From: Thelonectria olida
Taxonomy: Eukaryota > Ascomycota > Sordariomycetes > Hypocreales > Nectriaceae
Length of the DNA: 64,000 nt
NCBI GenBank assembly: GCA_020736575.1
Contig: JAGPYM010000003.1
Location: 2,604,001 to 2,668,000, forward strand
Direction of reading: 5' to 3'
In this document: positions 13,877-24,448 of the stretch, piece by piece
How the letters are laid out: each line of letters opens with the position of its first letter
Position numbering within the stretch: the stretch's first letter is position 1
The notes under the pieces: generated by a model
What the model was told of the DNA's origin: nothing
Seen by the model: only the letters and a program-made list of their open reading frames with translations
The model's database searches: none
Position numbers and translations under genes: made by a program

Positions 13877-14236
13877 TTACGCCCACTCCCACTGGGCGTT
13901 CTTGCGGCCGATGCCCAACTCGCCGATGGCCTTTTGGAAGGCGGCGGGGGAGAGGTCGATGTCGTCGTAGGCGCAGCCGACGCAGCGGTCGACGACCTTG
14001 ACGGTGACGGAGCCGGCAGGGCCGGTGATCTTGATGCTCTTGCCGCAGGGCGAGTTGGCGTCGTAGAGGCCGGCGGACATGGCGCAGACCAGCTCGTTCT
14101 CGCCGTTGTTCTGGCCGCAGGCACCGAGGCCGGGGGTGTACCAGGTCATGGAGCCGGTGGAGCGGGGGTTGATGGAGGTGGGCGCGGCGAGGGCGAGGGC
14201 AGGGAGGGCGAGGAGGAGAGTCTTGAAGATGGCCAT
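13877..14236 (-). CDS. Small secreted RlpA-like double-psi beta-barrel protein
   Basis: This is a single-exon protein of 119 residues with a clear signal peptide (MAIFKTLLLALPALALAAP). The mature part is a minimal double-psi beta-barrel of the RlpA/barwin/expansin type: it has the SMTWYTPGLGACG opening and the hallmark VVDRCVGC..DIDLSPAAF block, with cysteines at about 40, 51, 64, 85 and 88. Fungal members of this size are secreted; some inhibit plant proteases and others loosen wall polymers, and this sequence does not decide which. I chose the ATG at 14236 because it starts the signal peptide; the frame is open for another 61 codons upstream, but that stretch is not protein-like. There is no carbohydrate-binding module and no anchor. 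Confidence 0.88.
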   Translation of the reverse strand: MAIFKTLLLALPALALAAPTSINPRSTGSMTWYTPGLGACGQNNGENELVCAMSAGLYDANSPCGKSIKITGPAGSVTVKVVDRCVGCAYDDIDLSPAAFQKAIGELGIGRKNAQWEWA

Positions 14237-16274
14237 TGTGTCGGTGTGGTTGGTGGTTGGTGGTATAAGCGAGAGCTGTTGTTGTTGTTGGTATAGAGAG
14301 AGTGTGTTTGTGAATGTAGCTTGACCTTGTGCAAGTGATGGTAGATAGATAGGGAGTGATGATAGCTCGTGGAGGAGGTATTCAAAAGAATGGTAAGGAC
14401 TGTACGAAGCAGAGGTCAAGACTAGCTTGAGCTGGTAGAGATTGGATGAAGTTGTTGGTGTTGGTGGATGATGGGAGGGAAGGGACTGGAGCTTGAGGGC
14501 GGGAGGACGATCAATTTATGTTGATCATGGCCCAGCTAGTTCATCCCATCTCGTTCTTTGTGTCAATGAAGAGGTGACATGGCACATGGGCTTACCCACG
14601 GCGTGGCCGGTGAAACACTTGGGCTCGGGAGGCGCCGGGCAGGGAATTTTTCTGACCCTTCTTCTTGTTTCTCTCTTGCCTGGACCATGGAGAGTCAACG
14701 GACGAATGGCGTGGCTTGACTCGTAGCAGTAACATGTCTGTATACTGTGTAGATATGTGAGGTGGTCTTGGTGGTGGTGTGGAGGATCGGCGCCGGGGTG
14801 GGCAGGTGGGGCCGGCGCGGGCGGGTACCTGACGAGGCGGTTTCGGAATCGAGTGGACGAGGGTGCGAGATGGGACGAAGATTGGCCCGATGGCGTTTGC
14901 ACTGTTGCGGTGTGGTTCGCAAAACGGCCAGAGGGCTGAGAGAAAGTCGGCGGCTCCAGCTGGCCCAACCGATACCGCTTGAAACCAAACAGAGTTTTCA
15001 CCCTGACGAAACCCTGAGTGTTTGGAAGACGTCACGAATCATCAGCCCTCGTCGACGTCGATTTGGCTGGTGGGCGAGTTGAGTGGGTGGTGGTCGCACG
15101 AAACAGCTGTCAAAAGTGTCCAGACTCGTCCGCCTCTGTCGCACCTACACGGCAAATACCCCGCAAAGGGTGCTTGTGCAACTGTCTTCCCCCTTCTCTC
15201 TTCTGTTTGGCCCATTGAGCGTCAGCCGATGCATGCACTTTTGGGGGCTTGCTTGCTTGGTTTGCCGCCGACGAGGGGAAGGGGGTTGACGTGTCGCCGG
15301 ACAGGACACGCACTGGGTAGGACGGAGGCGGCCCCGGCACGGCTTCCGAGAGGCGACCGAAGACGCATTACTAAGGCTGAGATGGAGTGGTACGTAAGCT
15401 GGGCGATGGGCCGACGCATTGAAGCCCGGCCCCTTCTGCTGAATCCCCCTTCAATGCCGTGAGCCTCAGGTAGAGGCCATGGTTCGAGACAATCTGCATC
15501 GTCTGGCTATGTGCCATGGGTGAGCACGCTCGTCGTCACATGGGCCTCGTATGATGGCCCCTCGTTGCAATGGTGCATGGGCGACATGTCCCACGCCACC
15601 ACCCAACCAAACTCGTTCTGTTCCTGAATCTCAGGCACGATGGAAATGCTCCGAGTTGGATGCCACCTCTGCCGAAGGAGCCGTCGCCCATTGGACCAGC
15701 ACGTCGGCAGCCACTGTCACCGTCTGTCAGCACGATTTCGCCCCTGAGCCCATCCGTCACCTAACCAACGCCGTGCCTGAGATGGGGTGGGCGACTCGGG
15801 AAGGATGGAAAATCTCGAAACCTAAACCACGTGTCTGAGAGAATAAAGACGACTGCACTCGACTCGTCAGCGGCCAAAGGATGTGGTGTGCTGGAGACGC
15901 ATGAGAGCCAACCACGAGCGAACAGTGACACAGTGAGGCCTTTGTTGAAAAGAACGCTCAAACGCCGATTCAGAACCGAGGGACCTTCACGTGCTCCTGG
16001 CGAGAGAACAAGCACGGGTACCCAGTTGCCCATGCCGGCCCATATACTGTATAGACAAACGGTCCCGTTCTTTGACCCAGCAGAAAGAGGACTTCTCCCA
16101 CTGCCGAAAGTCTCTTTGCGAGCCACTGGACTGCACGCCCTCGTTCTTTTATCGAACTCTGCTTACCCCGCCCGGTAAAACGTTCTGAAGCGAACCATTG
16201 GGGACTCGTCGTGCTTTCGATAGTCCCACTCGCCAGGTGGACAACTGTACAACGCCACCACCAGCCGGCATATT

Positions 16275-16322
16275 GGAGAAGGAGAAGGAGAAGGAGAAAG
16301 AGAGAGAGAGAGAGAGAGAGAG
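16275..16322. repeat. (GGAGAA)n followed by (GA)n simple repeat
   Basis: About four GGAGAA units run into about eleven GA dinucleotides, giving a 48-bp all-purine strand. It lies in the non-coding divergent region upstream of the FAD oxidase gene. Such tracts can form unusual DNA structures or bind GAGA-type factors, but nothing here shows a function. Confidence 0.9.
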
Positions 16323-17205
16323 GGTGCAACTTTGACAGCGAACCGGAAGCTTTTGTTGCACGGCACGGAAAAACAAACAAACCAACAAGCGGGAACAAAA
16401 GGCGACAGATGAAACGCCTTGGGCAGTCGTGCTTGTTGTTTGTTGGGGATGTCGGTGCGTGCATTCGGCCGCAGTGGAGGGTCAGGGCGAGTTGCCCAGT
16501 GTTGATTCGAGTGGCTAGTTGGAGAAGGTTGAGGCGAGTGACGCTGTCCAGACTTTGAGAGATGGTAAGAGAAGTATGAAGAGAAATACGTTGTTGAGCG
16601 AGAATGACTTCAACCGCGTCGACTCTCCCCCCAACCCAACCAAAGCAACACAACACAACACAACCATGGCTGGCCACAGCAGCAATTGTTCAATCATCCG
16701 AGGGTCGCATTCTGTATGCTCCTATGATGTGACAATTGACGCAATGTAAACATGGGGGACAACCTCAGCCGTCGGAACAGGGACGTGTTGGGCTGGTTGT
16801 ACGACGTGAAGCCATCCAGATCAGACCCCGCCAACCGAGCCTTTATACGAAATGATTATTCCGCGTTCCCGCCTTGGCCCCATCACGTCAACCGGTGCGT
16901 TGCCGTGTGTGGTAGCATTGCTGGCAACATCCCGGGACGCGCATACACGGACGGTGAGAAAACGCAACAGAGAGTGTCGATCACTTCCATCCCAAAACAC
17001 GTCGACGAAAAGATCGATCCGAGGGGAACAAAACCTGTTTCAAATAGTCTAAAAAGAAGCTTAGATTATGTGAAACCGACATCTACCATCCGGGGAGAAA
17101 ACTGATCGACATGAACAGGCTGAGTTTTGTTTCAAACAACATCTATAAACAGAGCCCTGGACTATGCGACATGTCGCCGCAGCCAACATCCCTCGCTACT
17201 ACTGA

Positions 17206-17250
17206 CCGGGGGGGGGCCTCAGCTGAGATCTGCATCCTCCCAGGGGGGGG
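17206..17250. promoter_or_regulatory. Paired guanine runs around a palindrome upstream of the FAD oxidase
   Basis: Nine guanines (17208-17216) and eight guanines (17243-17250) flank the 10-bp palindrome CTCAGCTGAG (17218-17227). The first run reads CCGGGG at its start, which fits the CreA/Cre1 carbon-repression consensus SYGGRG. The block lies about 190-235 bp upstream of the oxidase ATG, so carbon-source control is a reasonable inference but is not shown. Confidence 0.35.
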
Positions 17251-17365
17251 CTGCTGTAAGATGATGCGTCGATGCGCGCCTCTCGGGTTCGCGGCATCAG
17301 CTCGAGAACTTATTCATAGCAACGGAGTTGGATTCAAAAACCAACATGAATAAAAATGCAAAGTC

Positions 17366-17371
17366 TATAAA
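17366..17371 (+). promoter_or_regulatory. TATA box of the FAD oxidase gene
   Basis: TATAAA lies 70 bp upstream of the ATG at 17441, with no other gene in between. This spacing suits a short fungal leader and supports the chosen start. Confidence 0.55.
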
Positions 17372-17440
17372 GCGCCCGCCCAGGGCCCTTCGTTTCAAAG
17401 GGCAGCTGCCCAGCAAGAACCCGTCACCATCGTCGTAACC

Positions 17441-19092
17441 ATGGTCCTCGTCGCAATGGCATTGCACCACTATCTCGGCCTGTGCCTCCTCCTCCTCCTC
17501 TCGGGCCTGTCGTCCGCCAGCCTCGTCCTCACCAAGCGCGACAAACTCACAGCCTGTCTCGCCGACGCCCGCGTGCCCTTCGCCGTCAAGAACTCGTCCG
17601 AGTGGACGCAGGACGTCACGCCCTACAACCTGCGGCTGCCCTACACGCCCGCCGCCGTCGCCATCCCCACGAGCGTGCGCCATGTCCAGGCCGCCGTCAA
17701 GTGCGGCGTCAAGCACAATGTGCGCGTGAGCGCAAAGGCCGGCGGCCACGGCTACGGCTCGTATGCGTTTGGCGGCGAGGACGGCCACCTGGTCATTGTG
17801 CTCGACCGCATGGACGACGTCACGCTGAACGAGGACGGGACCACGGCCAAGATCCAGCCTGGCGCGAGGCTGGGACACGTCGCCGTCGAGTTGTACGACC
17901 AAGGCCGTAGGGCTATTCCCCATGGCTCGTGCCCTGGGTAAGTCACCTACACGTTGCGCTTGTGTGGATTCTTGACTGACCTTGATGCAGCGTCGGCATT
18001 ACTGGCCATGTCTTGCATGGCGGCTACGGATTCGCCTCGCGCACACATGGCCTGACGCTGGACTGGCTGATCGGAGCCACCGTCATCCTCGCCGACGGCT
18101 CCAAGGTGCGCTGCTCGTCCACCAAGAACAAAGACCTCTTCTGGGCCCTGCGCGGCGCGGGCTCGTCCTTTGGCATCGTCGCCGAGCTCGAGTTCAAGAC
18201 CTTCGAGGCGCCCACCGAAGTCACGCCCTTCAGCATCGAGCTCGACTGGAATGAGCGCGAAGCCGTCGCCGGCATCAAAGCCCTGCAGGAGCTCGCCGCC
18301 GAAGCCCCCGCGGAGCTCAACATGCAGATATACATGGCCCCCACGGGTCAGACGATCCAGGGCGTCTACTACGGCGACACGAACGGCCTCAACGCCGCGC
18401 TGGAGCCGCTGCTCGACACCATTGACACCCAAGTCTCCTCGGCGAGCACCATGGGCTGGATAGAGGGGCTGGAACACTTCGCCGACGGCACAGAACTCGA
18501 TCAGACATACCCCTACGATTTGGTACGTCTTGCCCTATCCAAAGGGACGTGAAGGGGAATAGGGGAACAGAGATAGGGGAAAATTGAGTGGAATCGACTA
18601 ACACGCACCTCACAGCATAGCACATTCTACAAGTCCAGCCTAATGACCCGCGCCCTTAGCCAGAAGCAGATTGAATCCTTCGTGTCCGCCCTCTTCACCA
18701 ACGCCAACAACCCCTCGGCCCGCCACTCGTGGTTCGTCCTCCTAGACTGCCACGGCGGGGGCCACTCGGCTGTCTCCAAGGTCGGCAAGTCGTCCACGGC
18801 CTATGTCCACCGCGACAAGCTTCTGCTCTTCCAGTTCTCAGATAGCGGCTCTAATGGTAACTACCCCAAAGAGGGATTTGCCCTTCTCAAGGGGTTCAGG
18901 GAGAGCGTCACAAAGTCCATGACCGGCGGGGAGTGGGGCATGTATGCCAACTATCTCGACACCCAGTTGGATTCCGAGACGGCACAGAAGCTGTACTGGG
19001 GGAGTAATCTGGAGAGATTGCAGCAGATCAAGAACAGGCTGGATCCGGAACAGGTCTTCTGGAACCCTCAGGGCGTCAGCACGACTGAATAA
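17441..19092 (+). CDS. Secreted BBE-type FAD oxidase (AA7-like)
   Basis: This is a flavin oxidase of the berberine-bridge/glucooligosaccharide oxidase group, which typically oxidises oligosaccharides or related alcohols with O2 to give H2O2, outside the cell. Three exons, 17441-17937, 17991-18522 and 18616-19092 (introns of 53 and 93 bp), give 501 residues. A hydrophobic leader occupies about residues 5-27. The FAD-binding domain contains AKAGGHGYGSYAFGG with the flavin-linking His103, and HGSCPGVGITGHVLHGGYG with Cys164; both covalent anchor residues are therefore present. The C-terminus carries the BBE motif (LDPEQVFWNPQGV). The splice sites are supported because both joins restore family motifs. 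The substrate is unknown. A TATA box lies 70 bp upstream of the start. Confidence 0.9.
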
Positions 19093-19372
19093 ATCCGTAG
19101 CTCCCGTATATATCGCCTGCCAGTTGGGCATTATTAGCATGCACAATCCAAGCTCAATCGTGTTGAACCAGAATCATAACAAGGGAGAAGCAATACCAGC
19201 GGAGCCGTTGAATCAGGGCAGCTATTCATTTCATCTGGAACCCTTAGGTATTGGAATCGCCCCACGGTCGTAATGTCTCGGACGTGCCCTTCCCGTCAAT
19301 GTGTTGACGATTAAGAACAGGAGGACGCGCGTGTGTGCCCGTCGTCTGCTTCTTCAACTCCAAGCTTAAAAA

Positions 19373-20519
19373 ATGGACGTCGACAACTGGCAAGCCAACC
19401 GCATCCGAAACTGCCGATACCTACAAGACGGCAAGGTGAAGCCATGGCCCTGGGGCATCCAGGTCCAGATCCTCGGGGCAGAGGGCTGCGGGAGACACAG
19501 CCTGCTCAACAGGGTGAGTTCGCTCGTCCGTTCAGGGGGGTCGAGGGGGAACAACAGACTGACGTTAGTAGGCATGTCAGGGGAAATACGTCGAGAACTA
19601 CAAAGTCACCTGGGACTGCAACAGCGGGTGCAAGCAGACACGCATCCGCGGCCAGTCGTGCAAGATCTGGTTCGACACGCCCGTATCACTGACGTCTCAC
19701 GGTGAAGGATTCCCCCTCAGCAAGCAAGAGCACTTTGCCTGGCTCACGCGCGGCATCCGCGACTGCGATGCCCTCATCCTCGCCTACGACCTGTCCAACC
19801 CCAAGAGCTTCCAGGACCTGATCGAGTTCTGTGCCCGCTGCGAGCTCGGCGGCGTCGGCATCGCCCCCGGCACCAGCCTGCCCTGCCTAGTCGTCGGGCT
19901 CAAGAGCGACCTCCCCGGACAGATCCACGTCGAGGACGGCTGGCGTCTGGCCCGAAGGCTCGGCGGGCGGTTCATGACGTGCTCGGCCAAGACGGGCCAG
20001 GGCTTCCCGGAGATTGTGGAAGCGGCCGTGACGCCCGTCATCGACGCGCGCACGCGGCTGATTCGAGAAAGTGAGGAGACCCTTGGCTCAGCCATCCGGC
20101 AGCTTCTGCTGTCGTGCACATCGTCGTCGTCGTCGTCGGACTGGCGGCGGCGGTCGTCCCTGACCCTGAGAACGAAGCTAAGCATGCGCCCCAGAAGGAC
20201 ACCGACAGAGGCCCGACGGCCGTTATCGAGAGCGCGGCGATGCTCGGGCGCGCCGCCGCGGTGGACGATGAGGGAGCTGGTGAGCCCGCCGCCGCTCTGG
20301 CTTGACTGTCGTCGCTCGGCTGCCGCGTCCGACTCCGGGGACAGCGAAGCGACGCTTGTCGCCGTCGAACCGTGTCCGCCCGAGTTTCAATTACCGGTTG
20401 ACCTGCTCGAGCCGGCGTCGACGGACTGGGGGCCCCAGTTCGAGCTCATCATGACAGAGTTTGATGATGTCGTTACGGAGAAGGTTACGGACACTAAGGC
20501 AATGAGATGGACGATATGA
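19373..20519 (+). CDS. Degenerate Ras-like small GTPase
   Basis: Two exons, 19373-19513 and 19572-20519 (58-bp intron), encode 362 residues. The fold is Ras-like: beta-1 and P-loop at VQILGAEGCGRHSLL (about 32-46), DALILAYDLSNPKSF (about 113-127), CLVVGLKSDL in the G4 position (about 152-161) and TCSAKTGQGF at G5 (about 183-192). Several key residues depart from the consensus: the P-loop lysine is arginine, followed by His instead of Ser/Thr; G4 has Leu in place of Asn in NKxD; and no DxxG is visible at G3 (WFDTPVS). The last 150 residues are basic, serine-rich and acidic at the end, without a CAAX box. It is probably a pseudo-GTPase or a strongly altered one. Cellular role unknown. Confidence 0.75.
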
Positions 20520-21727
20520 ATTGTTACCTTTCGGTTATGGTGGACGGTGGATGACCCGGGCTTCCATTTTGGGAAAGTCCGTTTCGGTAACGGTAACCTG
20601 TTGCGGACGGAAGTCCCGTTTTTAACGAGCAGTTGGAGTACGGCGCATTTTTGGGGAACGTTGGAGAGATTCTTGGAGATATGATTCGCGTACGTAATAC
20701 GAGATTTTCCGTTGGTTAGATTCTTACAAGGGGTGGTAGATTTCAAGAGGATTGGATGAATAATATTTGGTAATATCAAAGTATTCGGCCACTGTAATTC
20801 ATTGTTAGGGCTGCTGCGTGGAAGCCAGAGGATCGCCGCGCATGCCTCCCTAAACAAAAGAACCACACGTCGTGTCCGAAGTACGTATCTACGTAGAACC
20901 TTGTATTCCTTTTAGCCTCACGGTTAATATGCATCACTGTCTGGGAGCAAGGATCAGCACGGGGATTATCCTTCTTTTGGGAAATCTTAGATGCATCTGG
21001 CATGTTGGCAACTGTTGGCTCCGGCGAAATGGTCGTCTGCAAAGTGCCGTAAATTCCGTTCAACCGTGTGATGCTTGTAGCACAGAGTCGCAGTCGCAGC
21101 CCGTTGGGACGCCCATCCATGTGTCTGGCTCTGACCGCACGATAATCCGAGCAGGTGAGAAAAGGGGGACGATCCTTGAATGAACTCTGGGCTTGGAATT
21201 TGGCCGGGGGCGGCACGCTTTTCCTTTTCATCTTTTCTGGCAAAAACGCGGGGAAATTCACCTCCGCTGTCGCAGATCGTCGACTTCGGCATATGCATCG
21301 GCCGACGCTGAAGGAGGGAGGCCAAGAGGGCTAAAGGTAGGTTGCATTGTGGATGACATCAGCCCAACGAAGCACGATTATCCTTCTATTCGTATGTGCA
21401 CACATCCGGACCAAAGATGCGAAGATCCTGAAACCTTTGACTAATGCAGTAAGACGCGCCAGTGACCAACAAAAGTGTCCCCAGAATGCAACGTCGGGGT
21501 GCGTGCGAGAGTGAGTCCAAAGCCGTCCGTCGTCACGACGTGTTCTGTGGTGTTGGTGCTGGCGCTGGTGTTGGTCCGGGCGTGGGAAATGGTACAGTAG
21601 CAGCCAAAAGATCTACGTACCCGACCCCAACAAACCACCAGCAAAAAAAAAAACATCGCGGAAACCCCCAAAAACTTCATCGCCTGGCACCGCACTTCTT
21701 TAAGAGTCGAACACTTTTTTTTTTACA

Positions 21728-21743
21728 CATCTCCGCGGAGATG
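21728..21743. promoter_or_regulatory. 16-bp perfect palindrome centred on CCGCGG
   Basis: CATCTCCGCGGAGATG is perfectly self-complementary. Its core is a pair of inverted CGG triplets with zero spacing, the kind of site bound by Zn2Cys6 zinc-cluster dimers. It lies about 390 bp upstream of the cysteine-rich protein start. Regulation of that gene is an inference from position only. Confidence 0.4.
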
Positions 21744-22036
21744 ATATATTTTCTCAGATCTCAGGCAACATAACTCCCGAAAATAAGCTTAAATGTCGTA
21801 GATTTAGTGCGCTGATCATCAGAGCCCAGAGCTAAAATCGAGTTCCAATGCTTCTATTCCCGGTGCTTGCGGACATGCTGTACATCCAAGGGCGCGCGCA
21901 TCACGAGAAATGCCGGCTTTTTCGTACAACTCTCCAACATTCCAATTTAGAAACTTAAACCCTTGCTGCTCGAATGGCTTCGGCCTTATTAAAAGACACG
22001 GCAATGCACAGATGCAGCTCCATCCTTCGGGGGGGC

Positions 22037-22044
22037 TTTAAAAA
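22037..22044 (+). promoter_or_regulatory. TATA-like box of the cysteine-rich protein gene
   Basis: TTTAAAAA lies about 90 bp upstream of the ATG at 22132 and follows a run of guanines. The spacing suits a core promoter. Confidence 0.4.
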
Positions 22045-22131
22045 GATGCCAAACGTGTCCCCATAGAAGCCCACGACAAAACCACCGCATCAATAGTTTC
22101 ATTGCTTATTCGCTCCCTGCTGCCGATCCTC

Positions 22132-22551
22132 ATGTATTCCCTTGCCGTCCTATCCGTCCTTGCTGCACTGTCCACCGCGCAGCAGCTCAACTACGCCGAC
22201 CCTACCATCCCCTGCGGCGGCGACAACCCTCCCTGTCCCGCCGACACCTACTGCGTCCCGGATGCCGCCGATTGCGCGGGCGACTGCTTGGGCGTGTGCG
22301 TCTTCCGCAACACGTACCAGCACTGCGGCGGCTTCACCGTAGAGCCCAACCTGTGCGACTCGGATGACCACCACTGCGTCGATGACCCGCGCAATCCTGA
22401 GAGCTGCGGCATGGCGTGCGATGCCCCCGGAATCTGTGTCGACCCAAACCTGAAAAAGTGTCAGTGTAACAAGGATTGTCCCGAAGGACTGTGGTGTTAC
22501 GCTTGGGACAAGGGCTGCACCGGAAAGAACTGCAAGAAAGTGTGCCTCTGA
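22132..22551 (+). CDS. Secreted protein with three six-cysteine modules
   Basis: This is a single-exon protein of 139 residues starting with a signal peptide (MYSLAVLSVLAALSTAQQ). The frame extends ten codons upstream but has no ATG there, so 22132 is the start. The mature protein has 19 cysteines in three successive units with the same spacing: C-(6-10)-C-(5-6)-C-(6-9)-C-(3)-C-(3-4)-C. Unit 1 starts CGGDNPPC, unit 2 starts CGGFTVEPNLC, and unit 3 starts CQCNKDC with one extra cysteine. The protein is otherwise Asp/Pro-rich and small, which is the profile of an apoplastic effector-like or surface-binding protein. I do not recognise a named family. Function unknown. Confidence 0.82.
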   Translation: MYSLAVLSVLAALSTAQQLNYADPTIPCGGDNPPCPADTYCVPDAADCAGDCLGVCVFRNTYQHCGGFTVEPNLCDSDDHHCVDDPRNPESCGMACDAPGICVDPNLKKCQCNKDCPEGLWCYAWDKGCTGKNCKKVCL

Positions 22552-22760
22552 TGGCCTCGAGTTTGACAGCATGCAACACATGACGTTCAATTTCAATTAA
22601 ATTTCATTCCAATTTCAGGCCTCAGTGTCCATTCAATCTTCCGTTTCTCGTAAAGGACCGTCTAGTCTAATCCATGACATTGGTCCCAAGGCCTAACCCA
22701 ATCGCAAACCGGCTTCAAGCCGCCAATATGTACAACTTTCGTACCACGTTAATGTCCAGC

Positions 22761-24448
22761 TTAGACGGTATATCGGAAAAAAGTGGCGTTGTCGCCTCGA
22801 TCCGACTCCATTTCCTTCTCGGCACGAGTGTACTCCGAGGGAGCCTTGTGGGTTTGGTCGCGGCGAGCGTTCTCGCGGCGCAGGTACAGGGTCATGAAGA
22901 TGCAGAGAATCATGCTCATGCCGGTCGTACTGAGAAGAGTGGCGTGGCCGGAAGTGTAGTGGGGGAGATCATCCTTGCGGTAGACGAAGCCAGAGATGGC
23001 ACCACCAAGGTTACCGAAGCCGACGTGCATGGCAATGCCGACGCCTCGCTTCAGGGAGCCACCAATGTTGTTGCCGTTCCAGGCGACGCCCTGGGGGACG
23101 TTGGGGTAGATGCCGCAGGTAACCAGGAAGCAGGCAATGTACTTGGCAGTGTTGTTCTGAGTGCCGAGAAGAATGGCAAAGCCAGCCATGCTGTGCATTG
23201 TTAGCCATGTTCAAATCACAAGGGGATGCAAGACTTACGCGACAAGGCAGAAGAAGATCATGTAGATACCTCGCTGGCCATGCTTATCGGCGAAGAAGCC
23301 ACCAGCGAGAGTGCACAAACAGGCGACGACGTAAGGAGGGACAGTCATGAGCTGAGCGTGCTCGTTGGTGTAACCAAGACTGGCGACAATGGTGGGAAGG
23401 AAGATGGAGATGGAGTAGAGACCAATGTAGATGCCAATGGTGATGAACATGTGGACGTAGATCTTCCAGTCCTTGAAGGCATCCTTCAAGAACTTCCAGT
23501 GGAACTCATCAGAGAGAACGGAGCGGTCCTCCTCGAGGCGGCGGAGAACCTCCTTACGCTCGCTGTCGTTGAGGAACTTGGCAGTGTCGGGGTAGTCGTG
23601 CATGACAAAGAAGGCCATGACGGCTGTTTCAGTTAGCGAGTGTGTGAGAGTGCAGCTCACGGGAGGATCTTACCAAAGACAAAAGTGATGAGGCCCTCAA
23701 GGATGAAGATCCAGGCCCAGCCATCGAGGTTGCCGATGCCGTCCATCTCCATGATACCGCGGGCGAGAAGACCGCCAAAGGCACCAGCAGCAGTGGCGGC
23801 GGAGAAGAAGATGGCCATGCGAAGACCGCATTCGTGACGCTTGTACCACATGGTGATGCTGTTCTGGTTAGCAGTGTACAAACGTGGTTGAGACAAATGA
23901 CGTACTAGTAGGTGATGCCAGGGAAGAGACCACCCTCAGCGAGACCAAGAGCCATTCGCACACCGAGGAGACCGCCGAAGTTCTTGACAGAGCCCATGAT
24001 CATAGTCATAGCGGACCAAACAACCATGATGAAGGGAATCCAGAGCGAAGGTCTCCATCGCTTCATGGCGATGTTGGAGGGGATCTCGGCGGCGACATAG
24101 AAGGGGAAGAAGACGGACACAGCGATCTGGAGGAGTGGTTAGCTTGGGTTGAGAATGGGTACAGACAGCATAGCTTACATTGTAGTCCCACTTGCCGGTC
24201 ATGTTGAGATCATCTTCAAGATGAGCTAGCTTGGCATTGCCGATGTTGGCACGATCAAGGAAGGACAGGAGGTACAAGAGGGCCAGGAATGGCAGCAGGT
24301 TTCTGTCCATCTTGCGAAGGAGGTTCCTGTTAGCCTTCCTGTCGTAGACTTCATCGGCAGCATCCTCATGAAAGGAGACCGCCTTCTCGTAGTCGGTCTT
24401 CTCCATGGAGGAGGTGTCGGTGATGACCTTCTCCGAGTGGTTGTGCAT
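22761..24448 (-). CDS. MFS transporter, anion:cation symporter (Dal5/allantoate permease) family
   Basis: This is a plasma-membrane proton symporter of the Dal5/Tna1/Vht1 group, which import small organic anions such as allantoate, nicotinate or biotin. Five exons on the minus strand: 24448-24179, 24126-23906, 23858-23674, 23623-23239 and 23190-22761 (introns of 47-54 bp), giving 496 residues. The N-terminus is cytosolic, then LLPFLALLYLLSFLDRANIGNAKL opens TM1, the family signature. GLAEGGLFPGITYYITMWYKRHECG spans the second splice and selects its acceptor: the nearer AG gives a stop codon. About twelve TM segments are present. The C-terminal half holds FADKHGQRG and a charged tail. Substrate not predictable from sequence. 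Confidence 0.92.

Larger units (their letters stand above)
14237..17440. other. Gene-free divergent promoter region
   Basis: This is about 3.2 kb between the divergent barrel protein gene and the FAD oxidase gene. Open frames up to 235 codons (minus, 15970-16677) are compositionally unlike a protein and have no ATG context or domain. The region holds the GGAGAA/GA simple repeat, two guanine runs and a TATA box listed separately. Confidence 0.55.
20520..22131. other. Gene-free stretch upstream of the cysteine-rich protein
   Basis: I see no gene. Frames on the minus strand near 20387-20866 and 20776-21261 lack domains and coherent composition. The region contains short poly-A and poly-T runs near 21642 and 21714, a 16-bp perfect palindrome and a TATA-like box, listed separately. 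Confidence 0.55.

Noticed and set aside
13850..14296. Plus-strand frame of 148 codons, Gly/Asp/Val-rich
   Set aside because: Antisense shadow of the secreted barrel protein gene.
15970..16677. 235-codon minus frame over the GA repeat
   Set aside because: Much of it is the repeat read as Ser-Leu; no domain and no real start context.
17441..24448. A secondary-metabolite cluster (oxidase, transporter, neighbours)
   Set aside because: No core synthase, and the genes between are a GTPase and a cysteine-rich protein; co-location alone is not enough.
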